A stretch of 64,000 bases of DNA, from contig NZ_CP092190.1 of assembly GCF_022344005.1 (NCBI RefSeq), forward strand, positions 2,567,501 through 2,631,500, read 5' to 3'. Origin of the DNA: Deinococcus sp. KNUC1210 (GTDB lineage Bacteria; Deinococcota; Deinococci; Deinococcales; Deinococcaceae). The notes beneath the pieces are model-generated. The model made no database searches. It was not told the origin of the DNA and saw only the letters and a program-made list of their open reading frames with translations. The position numbers and the translations under genes were made by a program. Shown in pieces: positions 1-9,895 of the stretch (within the stretch, counting starts at the first letter, position 1; the number at the start of each line of letters is the position of its first letter).

Positions 1-276
1 CTTGAAGCTGGTGACCACGACTCCCTGAGGATTCAGGCCCATGAAGACATGTTTGACGGTGCCGTCCTTCCCGCCTGCGTCTCTGGCCTGCAGGACGACC
101 AGCAGACTCTGTTTGCTCTCGGCATACAGCCGCTCCTGCAACTTGGCAAGTCGGAGCTGAAGTTGAGGAGCATCGGCACGCGCTTCTTCCTCGCTGCGCC
201 CGTTCGTCTCGTCGGTGGAGATGTCGTTCAGGTCGAGCTTCTTGCCGCCGCGTACACGGTACTTGTCTGTCTTCAT
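1..276 (-). CDS. ppk2: Polyphosphate kinase 2 family protein (N-terminal part only)
   Basis: The 92 visible codons are the N-terminal part of a PPK2-type kinase; the rest lies beyond the left window edge. PPK2 enzymes transfer phosphate between polyphosphate and nucleotides in the cytoplasm. The Walker A-like segment LQARDAGGKDGTVKHV followed by GLNPQGVVVTSF is the PPK2 signature. The ATG at 276 is preceded by TAGCCT (284-289) with seven bases between, the leaderless spacing common in this window. The editing protein next door ends 11 bases upstream. Whether it favours ADP or GDP, or runs toward nucleotide synthesis, cannot be told from this fragment. Confidence 0.9.
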   Translation of the reverse strand, partial: MKTDKYRVRGGKKLDLNDISTDETNGRSEEEARADAPQLQLRLAKLQERLYAESKQSLLVVLQARDAGGKDGTVKHVFMGLNPQGVVVTSFK

Positions 277-286
277 GGCAGGCAGG

Positions 287-1542
287 CTAACACGGTCCTC
301 CGTCTTCCGAACACCGCTTGTCCTCTGCCGCCTCCTGCTTATTCTGTGTGGCCCATGCCTGGGCGGTCTGGACAAAGATGGGGGGCGATGTGGTCTGCCC
401 CTGTGCCAGTTCGGGCCGCCCCCTCCGCGTCCCCCGGCTGCTTCCAGCCAGACCCGCAGCAGCGTTCCGGCTGGAAAGGTCGTCAGGGTGCTGGCGACGC
501 CGCACTGTCCCGACGGACAGACCACGGCAGTGACCGCTTCAGGCTGCCGGGCGGCCTGATCGAGCAGCGGGCGCAGCAGCCGCTCGTCTTCGAGTTGCAG
601 CAGCGTGAAGGTGCCACCCACGATCTGCTGACGAGGTGCCTCGCGCCACCGGACGGCAGCCAGTTCGCGGCGCAGCTGCTCGGTCTCGGCGCTCTGGGTC
701 GCCAGTTCGTCGCGTGTGTCCTGCACGCGGATCGGCAGCAGGTCCAGACTGGTGCTGAACGTGCGGGCCAGGGCCGTGGTCTGCGCGTACACCTGCGAAA
801 GACGCTCGGTGGCTTCCTCGCCCGCCATGAAGACGATGCGGGTCAGCCCACCTTTGACGCGTTCCAGCCGGAGAATCACCACCGGGGCTGCCATCGACGC
901 ACGGGGCAGATGGGTGCCCCCACAGGCACTCGCTTCCCAGATCTCGCCGTCCGGTGTGCGGAACAGGATCACCCGGACGCTGCCGCTGACCTGTGGTGGG
1001 CGGCGCAGTGGAAAGCTGCCGAGTTGATCGGAGGCTACCAGTTTCGTGTCGAGGGTCAGATCGTGGCGCAGCATGGACATCAGCAGGTGCTGGGCGGCCT
1101 GCGCGTGCGCCTCGCCCGGCTGCCCAGCCAGATCGAGCGTGCATTCGGGGCCGCGCATGCTGACCGACTGAACGGCAAAGTGCGGCTGAATGCGGAAAAA
1201 TGCCTGTGCCAGCAGATGCTCTGCGGTGTGGCGCTGACTGTGGCGGTATCGCCTTGCCCAGTCCAGCTCGCCGCTGACGTGCTGTCCGGGTTGGGGCACG
1301 TCGCCTGACAGCGTATGCCAGATGACGCCGCCGCGTTTCTGCACGTCGCTGATCTGCACCGTTGTCTCGTTCCAGCTGAGCGTGCCGGTATCGCAGGGCT
1401 GGCCGCCGCCTTCCGGATAAAACAGCGTGCGGTTCAGGGCGACGTGCGGACCGTCGGTGGCGACGACTTCAGCGTCAAAGTGTTGAGCCTGGGGCTGCGT
1501 CCAGTACAGGCGCTCGGTGGCGGGCAGGGCAACATCGGTCAC
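287..1542 (-). CDS. Alanyl-tRNA editing protein, AlaX/DHHA1 type (frameshifted)
   Basis: A stand-alone relative of the AlaRS editing domain that would hydrolyse mischarged Ser- or Gly-tRNA(Ala). Visible motifs are FYPEGGGQPCDTG near the N-terminus, the zinc motif RHTAEHLL, the second zinc motif ACGGTHLP and a C-terminal DHHA1-like segment ending RPELAQG. About 418 residues once repaired. A run of five C at 419-423 should be six: without the extra base the frame leaves the DHHA1 glycine-rich loop and runs on, with no stop, into the PPK2 frame. The corrected frame stops at 287-289. The GTG start at 1542 follows TATCCT by seven bases, and tsaB ends 21 bases upstream. Confidence 0.85.
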
Positions 1543-1563
1543 ACCGTTCAGGATAGAGGAGCG

Positions 1564-2118
1564 TTACAGATACGACAGCGACCACGTTTCCAGACCGTGC
1601 GCCTCGCCATTTCGCGCCAACAGGTCGGGGTCGGGCGGCGTGTCGCGCTCCCACGGCAGGCCCGCTGCCAGCGCCTCGAAGTCGGCGAGCGGGACTTTGG
1701 CGGGTGCGTGGAGCGTCTGGACGATCAGGCCGTCCTGCAACCGGTAGACCGCGCCGTAGACCTGCTCTTTGCGGGCATCCAGCGACACGGCTACCGCACC
1801 GCTCTGTCCCCGCGCCAGCCCTTCGAGCGTGGAGATGCCCAGCACCGGCACGCCCCAGGCACGCCCCAGACCCAGCGCGTAGCTCGCGCCCACCCGCAGC
1901 CCGGTATACGACCCTGGCCCGGTGCCCACCACGATGCTGCCCGCACGGCTGGGCAGGCCCGCTTCTGCAAACAGTGCGTCCAGCTCGGCAGGCAGGCGTT
2001 CGGCGTGGGCGCGTCCGACCTCTAGCACCCGCTGAACGCTGTGCTCGCCGTACCGCAGCCCCAGACTCAGAAAGGGCGTGCCGCAGTCGATGCTGAGCAG
2101 AGGGAGGGGTTCACTCAC
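1564..2118 (-). CDS. tsaB: tRNA threonylcarbamoyladenosine biosynthesis protein TsaB
   Basis: 184 residues. TsaB is the inactive ASKHA partner of TsaD in making t6A at position 37 of ANN-decoding tRNAs. The N-terminal LSIDCGTPFLSLGL and the loop VGTGPGSYTGLRVGASYALG are characteristic. It is shorter than E. coli TsaB, lacking much of the C-terminal half. The GTG at 2118 overlaps the TGA of the upstream C39-like gene (GTGA, 2115-2118), so translation is probably coupled. The neighbour downstream edits tRNA(Ala), so two tRNA quality genes sit together. Confidence 0.9.
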   Translation of the reverse strand: MSEPLPLLSIDCGTPFLSLGLRYGEHSVQRVLEVGRAHAERLPAELDALFAEAGLPSRAGSIVVGTGPGSYTGLRVGASYALGLGRAWGVPVLGISTLEGLARGQSGAVAVSLDARKEQVYGAVYRLQDGLIVQTLHAPAKVPLADFEALAAGLPWERDTPPDPDLLARNGEAHGLETWSLSYL

Positions 2119-2714
2119 AGCTTGACGCCCAGAATCCGGCCCACCAGCGCGGTCTGTTCGGGTCGGTAGATCGGAATGAATTCCTGTCCGGCCAGCGTCC
2201 AGAGCGTCAGGAAATTGGCGTAACTGACGTACACGTTGGGGCCGTAGATCGGATCTGACAGCCACATCAGGCCGCTGCGGTCGTCGTAGCCGCGCACCAC
2301 CCGGAAGTGCGGAATGCCGCCCACACGGTTCATCCACTGGAGCACGATGACCGGGATGCCCGCCGCCGTCAGTCGGCGCAGATGTTCGAGGTTGCCGTTT
2401 CGGAAGCGCGAGGCCCGCAGACCATAGTGCTGCACGAAGGGTGCGATCACGCTCGACAGCATGTAGCCGCCGCTGGGCCGCAGTACGCGGGCCACCTGCG
2501 CCTGATTGGTCTCGATGCCGTAGTAGTCGAGTACGCTGACCACCGAGGCGGGACCACAGTTGTTATAGGTCTGATGGACGTGGCCCACCGCCGCCAGATA
2601 CGCGCTGACCGGATGTGCGGCACTGGCGGCAGGCACGGCGGCGCGGCCCGCTCCTGCCGAGATCAGACTGCTTAGCAGGAGGGCGGCGACAAAGCGATAA
2701 CCGGGGAACTTCAC
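2115..2714 (-). CDS. Secreted C39-like peptidase family protein
   Basis: 199 residues with a signal peptide (hydrophobic segment about residues 8-22, alanine-rich cleavage region near 30). The papain-like C39 pattern is present: Cys in YNNCGPASVVS (about 53), His in IPHFRVVRGYDD (about 136) and Asp in WLSDPIYGPN (about 154). The catalytic residues suggest a cysteine peptidase or a related amide hydrolase outside the cytoplasm; the substrate is unknown. The GTG at 2714 is six bases after TACACT (2721-2726), which places the start here rather than at upstream GTGs. Its stop overlaps the tsaB start. Confidence 0.75.
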   Translation of the reverse strand: MKFPGYRFVAALLLSSLISAGAGRAAVPAASAAHPVSAYLAAVGHVHQTYNNCGPASVVSVLDYYGIETNQAQVARVLRPSGGYMLSSVIAPFVQHYGLRASRFRNGNLEHLRRLTAAGIPVIVLQWMNRVGGIPHFRVVRGYDDRSGLMWLSDPIYGPNVYVSYANFLTLWTLAGQEFIPIYRPEQTALVGRILGVKL

Positions 2715-2792
2715 GGCGTCAGTGTAGCCCACGCGTTCTGCCACGGGTCTGACACCCACGCCGCAGGCAGGACCCGGCCCTCATGCCATTCT

Positions 2793-3787
2793 CTAGGCTT
2801 CACGCCGCGCCAGTCCGCTCACCAGCGCCAGAATCTGCGCCGCCGCCTGCTGCTGCGGTGCGGCTACCAGGGCCTGCGTCAGCAGTGCCAGCCCTCGCCC
2901 GGCATGGTCGTCGGCAACCTGCTGGGCGTAGGCCACCGCGCCGCTCTCCTTCAGCCAGCCGAGCAGGGCGCTCATGGCGGCTGCGCTTTTTCGCTTCTCG
3001 GCAGGTTCATCTGTGCCAGGAAGCTGGCCCGCTGATCTGTCGGCGCATCTTCCAGCCAGCGCAGCAGAATCAGGGTGCGCTTGCCTTCCAGCAGGTCGCC
3101 GCCGATTTCCTTGCCGTAGAGCTGGGCGTCACCGATCAGATTCAGCACGTCGTCGCGGATCTGAAAGGCGGCCCCCAGCGCAGTGCCCGCCGCCTCGAAT
3201 TCGGACGGCGGCACGACTCCGCCTGCCAGTGCTCCCAGCCGCAGCGGTACGACCACCGTGTAATACGCGGTCTTGAGCCGCACCATCTCCAGATAATCGG
3301 CGGGCGTCAGGTTCCATTCGCGGTGTTCCATCCATGCCAGATCGAGATGCTGACCCTCGGCAGTGCGGTGGATCATGTTCAGAATCTCGGCGTAGGCGGC
3401 GGGAAGATCGGCATTCAGCAGGGCTTCCCACATGTAGGCGTGCAGCGCGTCTCCGGCATTCAGCGCCAGCGGCACGCCGTAGGTGCGGTGCAGCGCGGGC
3501 TGACCCCGGCGCTCTTCGGAATCGTCGGCGATGTCGTCGTGGATCAGCACCCAGTTCTGAAACAGCTCCAGCGTGACCGCCAGCCACAGCGCCCGGTCCC
3601 AGGCGGCGCTGCCCGGCTGAACGCCGTATGCCTGCGCCGCCAGCAGCAGCAGTTCGCTGCGAAGACCTTTGCCGCCGCGCTCGGGATAATCGAGCAGCAT
3701 GCGGTACAGCAGCTGAAGTTCGGGGCGCTGGGCCGGAGTGGGCGCAGGCAGCAGGTGGCGAACGAGGGCAGCGAGGTCGGGACGCAT
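2793..3787 (-). CDS. Polyprenyl (geranylgeranyl-type) diphosphate synthase (frameshifted)
   Basis: Trans-isoprenyl diphosphate synthase, making the C20 or longer precursor for carotenoids and quinones from IPP and an allylic diphosphate. First Asp-rich motif is LIHDDIADDSEERRG, the second is AFQIRDDVLNLIGD, and GKEIGGDLLEGKRTL is also typical. About 331 residues when repaired. The frame breaks at a T run of five (2987-2991; A on the coding strand): with six, MNLPRSEK continues into KSAAAMSALLGWLKESG and the usual C-terminus; as read it stops early after KAQPP. The ATG at 3787 follows TACACT by seven bases. Chain length cannot be fixed by eye. Confidence 0.87.
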
Positions 3788-3891
3788 CTGCTCAAGTGTA
3801 GAGTGCGCGGCTGCCGAACACCCGCCGGCCCCGCTTCGTTCGGATCCGGGCAGCGAACCGTGTCCTCACATCCTGGCCCTACGCTGAGCGC

Positions 3892-4656
3892 ATGACTGCC
3901 CCGCCTGCTGCCCCCGCCACTCACCGTCTCGTTCGGGGAGGGGTGGTGGCGGGAGGAGTGCTGCTGCTGGCGGTGCTGTTTGGTTTGCCCGCCGTGCGGC
4001 ATGGTCTGCTGGAAGCGGGCCGGGTGCTGCTCAGCCACGACCCGGCCCAGACGCACGCCTGGGTGTCGCAGTTCGGCGGCGCTGGCCCCCTGGTCCTGAT
4101 CATGGCCTTCGTGGTGCAGGCGGTCCTGCCGCTGATTCCGGCGCTGGTGCTGACCCTGGTGGCGCTGCTGGCCTACGGGCCGATGCTCGGCTTTCTGATC
4201 GTGTATGTCGGCACGGTGCTGGGCGCGGTGGCAGGGTACAGCCTGGGGCGCGGCGTGGGCGACCCGGTGATCCGGGCGCTGGCAGGACAGCGGGGCCGCG
4301 ACCGGGCGCACGCGTTTGCCGCTCAGCAGGGCGTGCGCGGCGTCATTCTGATCCGGCTGATGCCGATTCTGAGCAGCGACGTGATGAATCTGGTGGCGGG
4401 CGCGACCCGCATGCCCTTCCTGCCATTTCTGGCAGCGACGGCGGCGGGAGCGCTGCCGGTCACGCTGCTGATCAGTGCGCTGGCGCACGGTACGCGGGGC
4501 GACCCGGCGCGGCTGGGGCTGTGGCTGGCGGCGCTGTCGGTCGGCGTGGGGCTTCTGGCGGCGGGCCGCTGGTGGCTGGGCAGGCGGGCGGCGCGGCGAC
4601 TGCTGCCTGTCCAGCCGCTGCCCGCTCTGGCTGCTCAGAAAGAGGAAATCGGCTGA
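3892..4656 (+). CDS. TVP38/TMEM64 (VTT domain) membrane protein
   Basis: 254 residues of mainly hydrophobic sequence with about six membrane segments. The VTT/SNARE-associated core is visible as GPLVLIMAFVVQAVLPLIPA, then AYGPMLGF and the helix-break RLMPILSSDVMNLVAGATRM. Relatives in the DedA/TVP38 superfamily act in lipid scrambling, undecaprenyl-phosphate recycling or membrane homeostasis, but the substrate here is not known. TACGCT ends six bases before the ATG at 3892, so the mRNA is probably leaderless. It is divergent from the polyprenyl synthase gene, with about 100 bases between. Confidence 0.85.
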   Translation: MTAPPAAPATHRLVRGGVVAGGVLLLAVLFGLPAVRHGLLEAGRVLLSHDPAQTHAWVSQFGGAGPLVLIMAFVVQAVLPLIPALVLTLVALLAYGPMLGFLIVYVGTVLGAVAGYSLGRGVGDPVIRALAGQRGRDRAHAFAAQQGVRGVILIRLMPILSSDVMNLVAGATRMPFLPFLAATAAGALPVTLLISALAHGTRGDPARLGLWLAALSVGVGLLAAGRWWLGRRAARRLLPVQPLPALAAQKEEIG

Positions 4657-4791
4657 CGCGGCCCAACGGGGCGGGGACTGGCTGAGCATGCGGCGTCACC
4701 GATCTTTTCTGCCCGCGTTCGCGGCATCCCTTTTGCCCATGTTTTCAGCTCCCTGCCGCCTGCCTGCCCTGCTACACTGATCGCCAGACGC

Positions 4792-5859
4792 ATGGCACAC
4801 GATCCTTCCCCCGCACAACAGAGCGCCTATCAGCAGTCAGGCGTGGACATCGAAGCTGGACACCGCGCCGTCGCGCTGATGAAGGACGCGGTGTCCCGCA
4901 GTCAGCACGCACCCGGCCTGCGAGGGCAGGTCCTGAGCGGCCTGGGGGGCTTCGGTGGCCTCTTCCGCCCCGGCTTTGCCGGTCTGCAAGATCCGGTGCT
5001 GGTGGCCTCGACCGATGGCGTGGGCACCAAGACGAAAGTGGCGTCGCTCGCCGGGGTCTACGGCGGTCTGGGCCACGATATCGTCAACCACTGCACCAAC
5101 GATCTGCTCGTTCAGGGAGCCAGACCGCTGTTTTTTCTCGATTACATCGCCATGGGCAAGCTCGTTCCCGAAGCGGTGGCCGAGTTCGTGAAGGGAGCGG
5201 CGCTGGCCTGTGAGGGTGTCGGCGCGGCGCTGCTGGGCGGCGAAACCGCCGAGATGCCCGGTGTATATGTCGAGGGCGAACTGGACATCGTGGGCACGCT
5301 GGTGGGCGTGGTGGACCGCCCCGCGCTCGTCACGGGTGAGCGGCTGGAAGCGGGCGACGCCGTGATCGCGTTGCCCAGCACCGGCCTGCACACCAACGGG
5401 TACAGTCTGGCCCGGCGGGTACTGGATGGCCTGGACTGGAACGAACCGCGCCCCGACCTGGGCGGCAGCCTGCAGAACGCGCTGCTGGCTCCGCACCGTT
5501 CGTATCTGGCGGCCTTCGAAGCGCTGCTGAGCGCGGGCCTGGACATCCGGGGCATGGCGCACATCACCGGGGGCGGCCTGATCGACAATCCGCCGCGCAT
5601 CTTCCCGGACGGACTGGGCATGCAGGTCGATGTGGAAAGCTGGACGCTGCCGCCGCTGTTCCGGCTGATCGTGGAACGTGGGCAGGTCACTCTGCACGAC
5701 GCCTTCCACGCGCTAAATATGGGTGTTGGCTTCCTGTTCATGGTGCCTGCCGCGCAGCTCACGCCCGCCCTGGAAGCGCTGCGGGCGGCAGGTGAGCAGC
5801 CCTGGCAGATCGGGCAGATGGTGCCCGGACAGGGCGTGCAGTTGAGCGGGAGTCTATGA
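4792..5859 (+). CDS. purM: Phosphoribosylformylglycinamidine cyclo-ligase (AIR synthetase)
   Basis: 355 residues, the normal length for PurM, which closes FGAM to AIR with ATP in de novo purine synthesis. Diagnostic stretches are LVASTDGVGTKTKVA, NDLLVQGARPLFFLDYIA, LGGETAEMPGVY, ALPSTGLHTNGYSLARR and MAHITGGGLIDNPPRIFP. The extended -10 TGCTACACT (4770-4778) lies 13 bases before the ATG, giving a very short leader. Its TGA overlaps the ATG of the following phosphatase (ATGA), so the two are translated as a pair. Confidence 0.97.
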   Translation: MAHDPSPAQQSAYQQSGVDIEAGHRAVALMKDAVSRSQHAPGLRGQVLSGLGGFGGLFRPGFAGLQDPVLVASTDGVGTKTKVASLAGVYGGLGHDIVNHCTNDLLVQGARPLFFLDYIAMGKLVPEAVAEFVKGAALACEGVGAALLGGETAEMPGVYVEGELDIVGTLVGVVDRPALVTGERLEAGDAVIALPSTGLHTNGYSLARRVLDGLDWNEPRPDLGGSLQNALLAPHRSYLAAFEALLSAGLDIRGMAHITGGGLIDNPPRIFPDGLGMQVDVESWTLPPLFRLIVERGQVTLHDAFHALNMGVGFLFMVPAAQLTPALEALRAAGEQPWQIGQMVPGQGVQLSGSL

Positions 5860-6647
5860 GCGGAGGCGACGACGGCGGCTCCGGTCAAGAGCGTGCGCCC
5901 GCGATTCAGGCGGTCAAGCTGCCCACCGGGTTCAGTGCGCCCGACCGCAGCACCAGCACCGAGTTCTGGGTGGTGCGGCACGGCGAGAGCACCTGGAATG
6001 TGCTTGGCCGCTACCAGGGCCAGACCGACGTACCGCTGAGCCTGGAAGGTCGCCTGCAGGCGTCGATGCTGGCCGAGCGGCTGGTGGGGCAGACCTTCGC
6101 GGCGGTGTACTCCAGCGACCTTTCGCGGGCGCTGGAAACAGCCACCGTGGTTGCCGAGCGCCTGGATTCAGCGCCGACCGTGCAGATCGATGCGGGCCTG
6201 CGCGAGATCGACGTGGGCGTGTTGAGCGGCAGAGACACCCGGCAGATCCGTCAGGAATACGCTGACTACCTCGAAGCGCTGCGGCTCGATCCCTGGGCAA
6301 CCCGCCGCCCCGGTGGCGAGAGCATGGAAGACCTGTTTGCCCGTGCCGGAGCCAGCTTCCAGGCGATGCGCGAGCGGCATCCGGGCCAGCGGGTGCTGGT
6401 GTTCACGCACGGCGGCGTGGTGCGCGTGGCTGTCGGTCTGGCGCTGGGCGGTGTGCCGCAGAATGCCTGGGCGCGGCTGTCGGTAACCAACACCTCGGTC
6501 ACGCGGGTGCTGCTGTCGCCGGAAGGGGGCACGCTGCTGGGCTTCAACGACGCCGCTCATCTGGAACTGCTGAATCAGGCCACCGAAGCCGATGATGTGC
6601 TGGGGCCGGACGTGAAGGGCAGCGAGGGCGCCGGTCAGGCGAGCTGA
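5856..6647 (+). CDS. Histidine phosphatase family protein (phosphoglycerate mutase-like)
   Basis: 263 residues. The catalytic phospho-histidine is in FWVVRHGESTWN and the second active-site histidine in VLVFTHGGVVRV, with YSSDLSRALETA and LREIDVGVLSGR between them. A 35-residue polar N-terminal extension precedes the domain. Members include cofactor-dependent mutases and broad phosphatases such as the cobalamin or RNase H-associated types; the motif set fits a phosphatase better than a true glycolytic mutase. It overlaps purM by four bases, so it may serve nucleotide metabolism, but that is inference from position only. Confidence 0.88.
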   Translation: MSGGDDGGSGQERAPAIQAVKLPTGFSAPDRSTSTEFWVVRHGESTWNVLGRYQGQTDVPLSLEGRLQASMLAERLVGQTFAAVYSSDLSRALETATVVAERLDSAPTVQIDAGLREIDVGVLSGRDTRQIRQEYADYLEALRLDPWATRRPGGESMEDLFARAGASFQAMRERHPGQRVLVFTHGGVVRVAVGLALGGVPQNAWARLSVTNTSVTRVLLSPEGGTLLGFNDAAHLELLNQATEADDVLGPDVKGSEGAGQAS

Positions 6648-6830
6648 AAACCGCCGGGCACAGGCGGAAGCCCAGCCCGAACCGGGAGACCTGGATCCTG
6701 CTGGCAAGCTGACGATTGGCCTCACGCGGCTGCGCTAGCTTCTCAGCAGTGGCCTGAGCGGCTCACCTGTGGCGCTCGTCTGCTGTCTCGCCCGGATTTT
6801 TCCGCGCACCGTCTCCCGCACAAGGAACCC

Positions 6831-7759
<929 letters not shown>

Positions 7760-7763
<4 letters not shown>

Positions 7764-8632
7764 ACAACATCCTCCTGATTTCAGAACTGAGCCTGCGGGA
7801 AGCGCTGCGAAAGCGGCTGGTGCTGGTGCTGGTGGTGCTGTCGGCCCTGTTCATCGGCTTTTACCTGTTCGGCATCTTCCGGCTTCAGGCCACCCTCGAT
7901 GCCCGCGCCGTGGATGCCGGGCTGGAGGCCGGGCCGCGCCGGGGGCTGGGCGGCGCGTCGGTGGCCTTCGCGGCGCTGTTCGGCATGTATCTGGTGTCGT
8001 TCCTGAGTTCGCTGATGAGCGTGCTGAGCACCGTGGGCGCGGTGAGCGGCGACGTGGAAAGCGGCGTGATGCAGTCGATCATTGCCCGCCCGGTCAGCCG
8101 CGCACAGCTCGTACTGGGGCGCTGGCTGGGCTTCACCATCGTGAATGTGGGATACGTGGCGCTGCTGTCTGGGGCGCTGCTGCTGGGCGTGCGCCTCATC
8201 ACCGGTTTTCTGCCGCCCCAACCGGTCGAGGCCGTCGCGCTGCTGCTGCTGGGCGTCACGCTCCTGACCAGTCTGACGGTGCTGGGAAGCACGCTGTTCA
8301 GCACGCTGTCCAACGGCATCGGGGTCTTCGTGCTGTACGGCCTGGGCTTTGCGGGCGGCATCATGAGCAGTGTCGGGCAGATCGCCAACACGCCCACCCT
8401 GACCTCGCTGGGCCGCGTCGCCAACGTCCTGATGCCCACCAACGCGCTGTGGCTGGGAGCCAGCTACTACCTTCAGTCCGAGACACTGCGGCAGTTCAAC
8501 GAGATGGCACGCGGAGCCAATCCCTTCCTGAGCACCACGCCGCTGGGTGCCGGACTGGTGATCTGGACAGCCGTGTATGCCGTGCTGGTGCTGCTGCTGG
8601 GCGTGCTGGCCTTCCGGCGGCGCGACCTGTAA
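7760..8632 (+). CDS. ABC-2 type permease
   Basis: 290 residues with six hydrophobic segments: about residues 18-40, 72-98, 120-145, 153-175, 190-210 and 260-285. The motif VESGVMQSIIARPVSRAQLV, then LGRWLGF, is typical of ABC-2 permeases of the NatB type, in which a cytoplasmic loop contacts the ATPase. It overlaps the ATPase gene by four bases and is presumably the membrane half of the same exporter. No substrate clue is present. Confidence 0.9.
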
Positions 8633-8642
8633 TCTGAGGAAT

Positions 8643-9047
8643 ATGAAACGCCTTCCTGTTCTGCTGACACTGCTGCTGGCCGCGTCTGCCGTCGCCTGTC
8701 CGGTCAAGAAGGGCTTCATCGCGTCCGGACTGCTGCCCACGCCTGCCGGATACATGCCCAAGTGCGACGACTGGTACGCCAGTTCCAGAGCCGGGCTGAT
8801 GTCGTCGCTGGGCAGCGGGCAGAAGCTGAACTGGTACGAGATGTACGCCGTGACGCCGAAGGCCCTGAAGCTGGATGCGCTGGTGCAGCAGCTGACGGCA
8901 CACGGGTACACCTTCGTCATGAAGACCGATTACGGCGGGCAGCAGGGCAGACGGCTGAGAGACAAGGCGGGGCGCTTTCTGGATGTGTCGGTCAGCAAGG
9001 TGCAGGGCACCCAGGTCTTCGTCGGCCTGAGCCTGATCAAGTTCTAA
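8643..9047 (+). CDS. Small secreted protein of unknown function
   Basis: 134 residues. The N-terminus MKRLPVLLTLLLAASAVAC is a signal peptide ending in a cysteine; the residues before it fit a lipobox only weakly, so secretion is likely and lipid attachment is uncertain. The mature part contains two cysteines, a WYASSRAGL stretch and a C-terminal half of alternating hydrophobic residues, suggesting a small beta-rich domain. I do not recognise the family. TAATCT ends seven bases before the ATG at 8643, which fixes the start, and a GAGGA also lies there. It follows the ABC permease by ten bases but may have its own promoter. Confidence 0.7.
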   Translation: MKRLPVLLTLLLAASAVACPVKKGFIASGLLPTPAGYMPKCDDWYASSRAGLMSSLGSGQKLNWYEMYAVTPKALKLDALVQQLTAHGYTFVMKTDYGGQQGRRLRDKAGRFLDVSVSKVQGTQVFVGLSLIKF

Positions 9048-9088
9048 AGAAGTGGCGGCAGGGAAGAAGCGGGAACCGGCCTGACCGT

Positions 9089-9727
9089 TTACCCGCGCTC
9101 CAGCTTTTCCTGATTTCTGCCGCGCTGCCAGCGCCAGACCCACCACAGCACCACGCCGCCGAGCAGCAGGGCGACATACGGGAGCACCTGGCCCTGCGCC
9201 TGCTCGAAGCGCTTGAGAATGCCCGGTCCGAAGCGCCAGAGCAGCGTCTGCCACACGCCCACATGCAGCAGCGCTCCCAGCAGGCTGAAGATCAGGTAAC
9301 GCCGCCACGGGTAGCCTGACGCCCCGGCATACAGCGTGACGGGCGTTCGCAGTGAACCGAAAGTGCGGCTGATGATGACCAGCAGGCCACCCCAGCGCGT
9401 CATCAGCCGGGCGGTATGGGGGCTGCGGGCTACGCGCTGCCACGAGGAGGGCAGCCGTTTGAGTGCAGAGGCCGCCAGCCGGTAGCCGATCAGACTGCCC
9501 GTCCAGTTGCCTGCCACGCCCCAGAAAATGGCTTCGAGCAGGGTGGTCTGCCCCGCGTGGATCGACTCGGCCAGCGCCAGCATCGGCAATACGCCGGGAA
9601 TGCCTGGAATGCCCATGCCTTCCAGGAACATCATGACGAAGGTGGTGAGATGGAGCCATACGGGGCTGAGGCTATCCAGCCAGACGGTCATGGGGTTCAT
9701 TGTGGCGGAAGGAGCGCGGCTTGTCAT
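9089..9727 (-). CDS. DedA family membrane protein
   Basis: About 212 residues (203 if the ATG at 9700 is used). DedA features are MFLEGMGIPGIPGVLPML, FWGVAGNWTGSLIGYRLA and SRTFGSLRTPVTLYAGAS. The glycine/proline-rich re-entrant loops and the basic SRTFGSLR segment are those of DedA flippases that recycle undecaprenyl phosphate or C55 lipids. Two or three in-frame ATGs (9727, 9700, 9691) are possible and none has a clear Shine-Dalgarno. The gene is convergent with the secreted protein at 8643-9047. A second member of the superfamily lies at 3.9 kb. Confidence 0.87.
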   Translation of the reverse strand: MTSRAPSATMNPMTVWLDSLSPVWLHLTTFVMMFLEGMGIPGIPGVLPMLALAESIHAGQTTLLEAIFWGVAGNWTGSLIGYRLAASALKRLPSSWQRVARSPHTARLMTRWGGLLVIISRTFGSLRTPVTLYAGASGYPWRRYLIFSLLGALLHVGVWQTLLWRFGPGILKRFEQAQGQVLPYVALLLGGVVLWWVWRWQRGRNQEKLERG

Positions 9728-9895
9728 GGGTTCTTGACCAAGGACAGCCCCAGGCCCGCCTGTGTTCGCTGCTGCCCTCTATACCGCTCTGTTACTTCGG
9801 GGAGGCATGCTGAGTCTCATGCTGGAGCCTCGAGCAGGACTGAAAGATCGGGGGAGGGATAGCCGGAGCGTGCGCGGTGCGGCACAATGAGCCGT

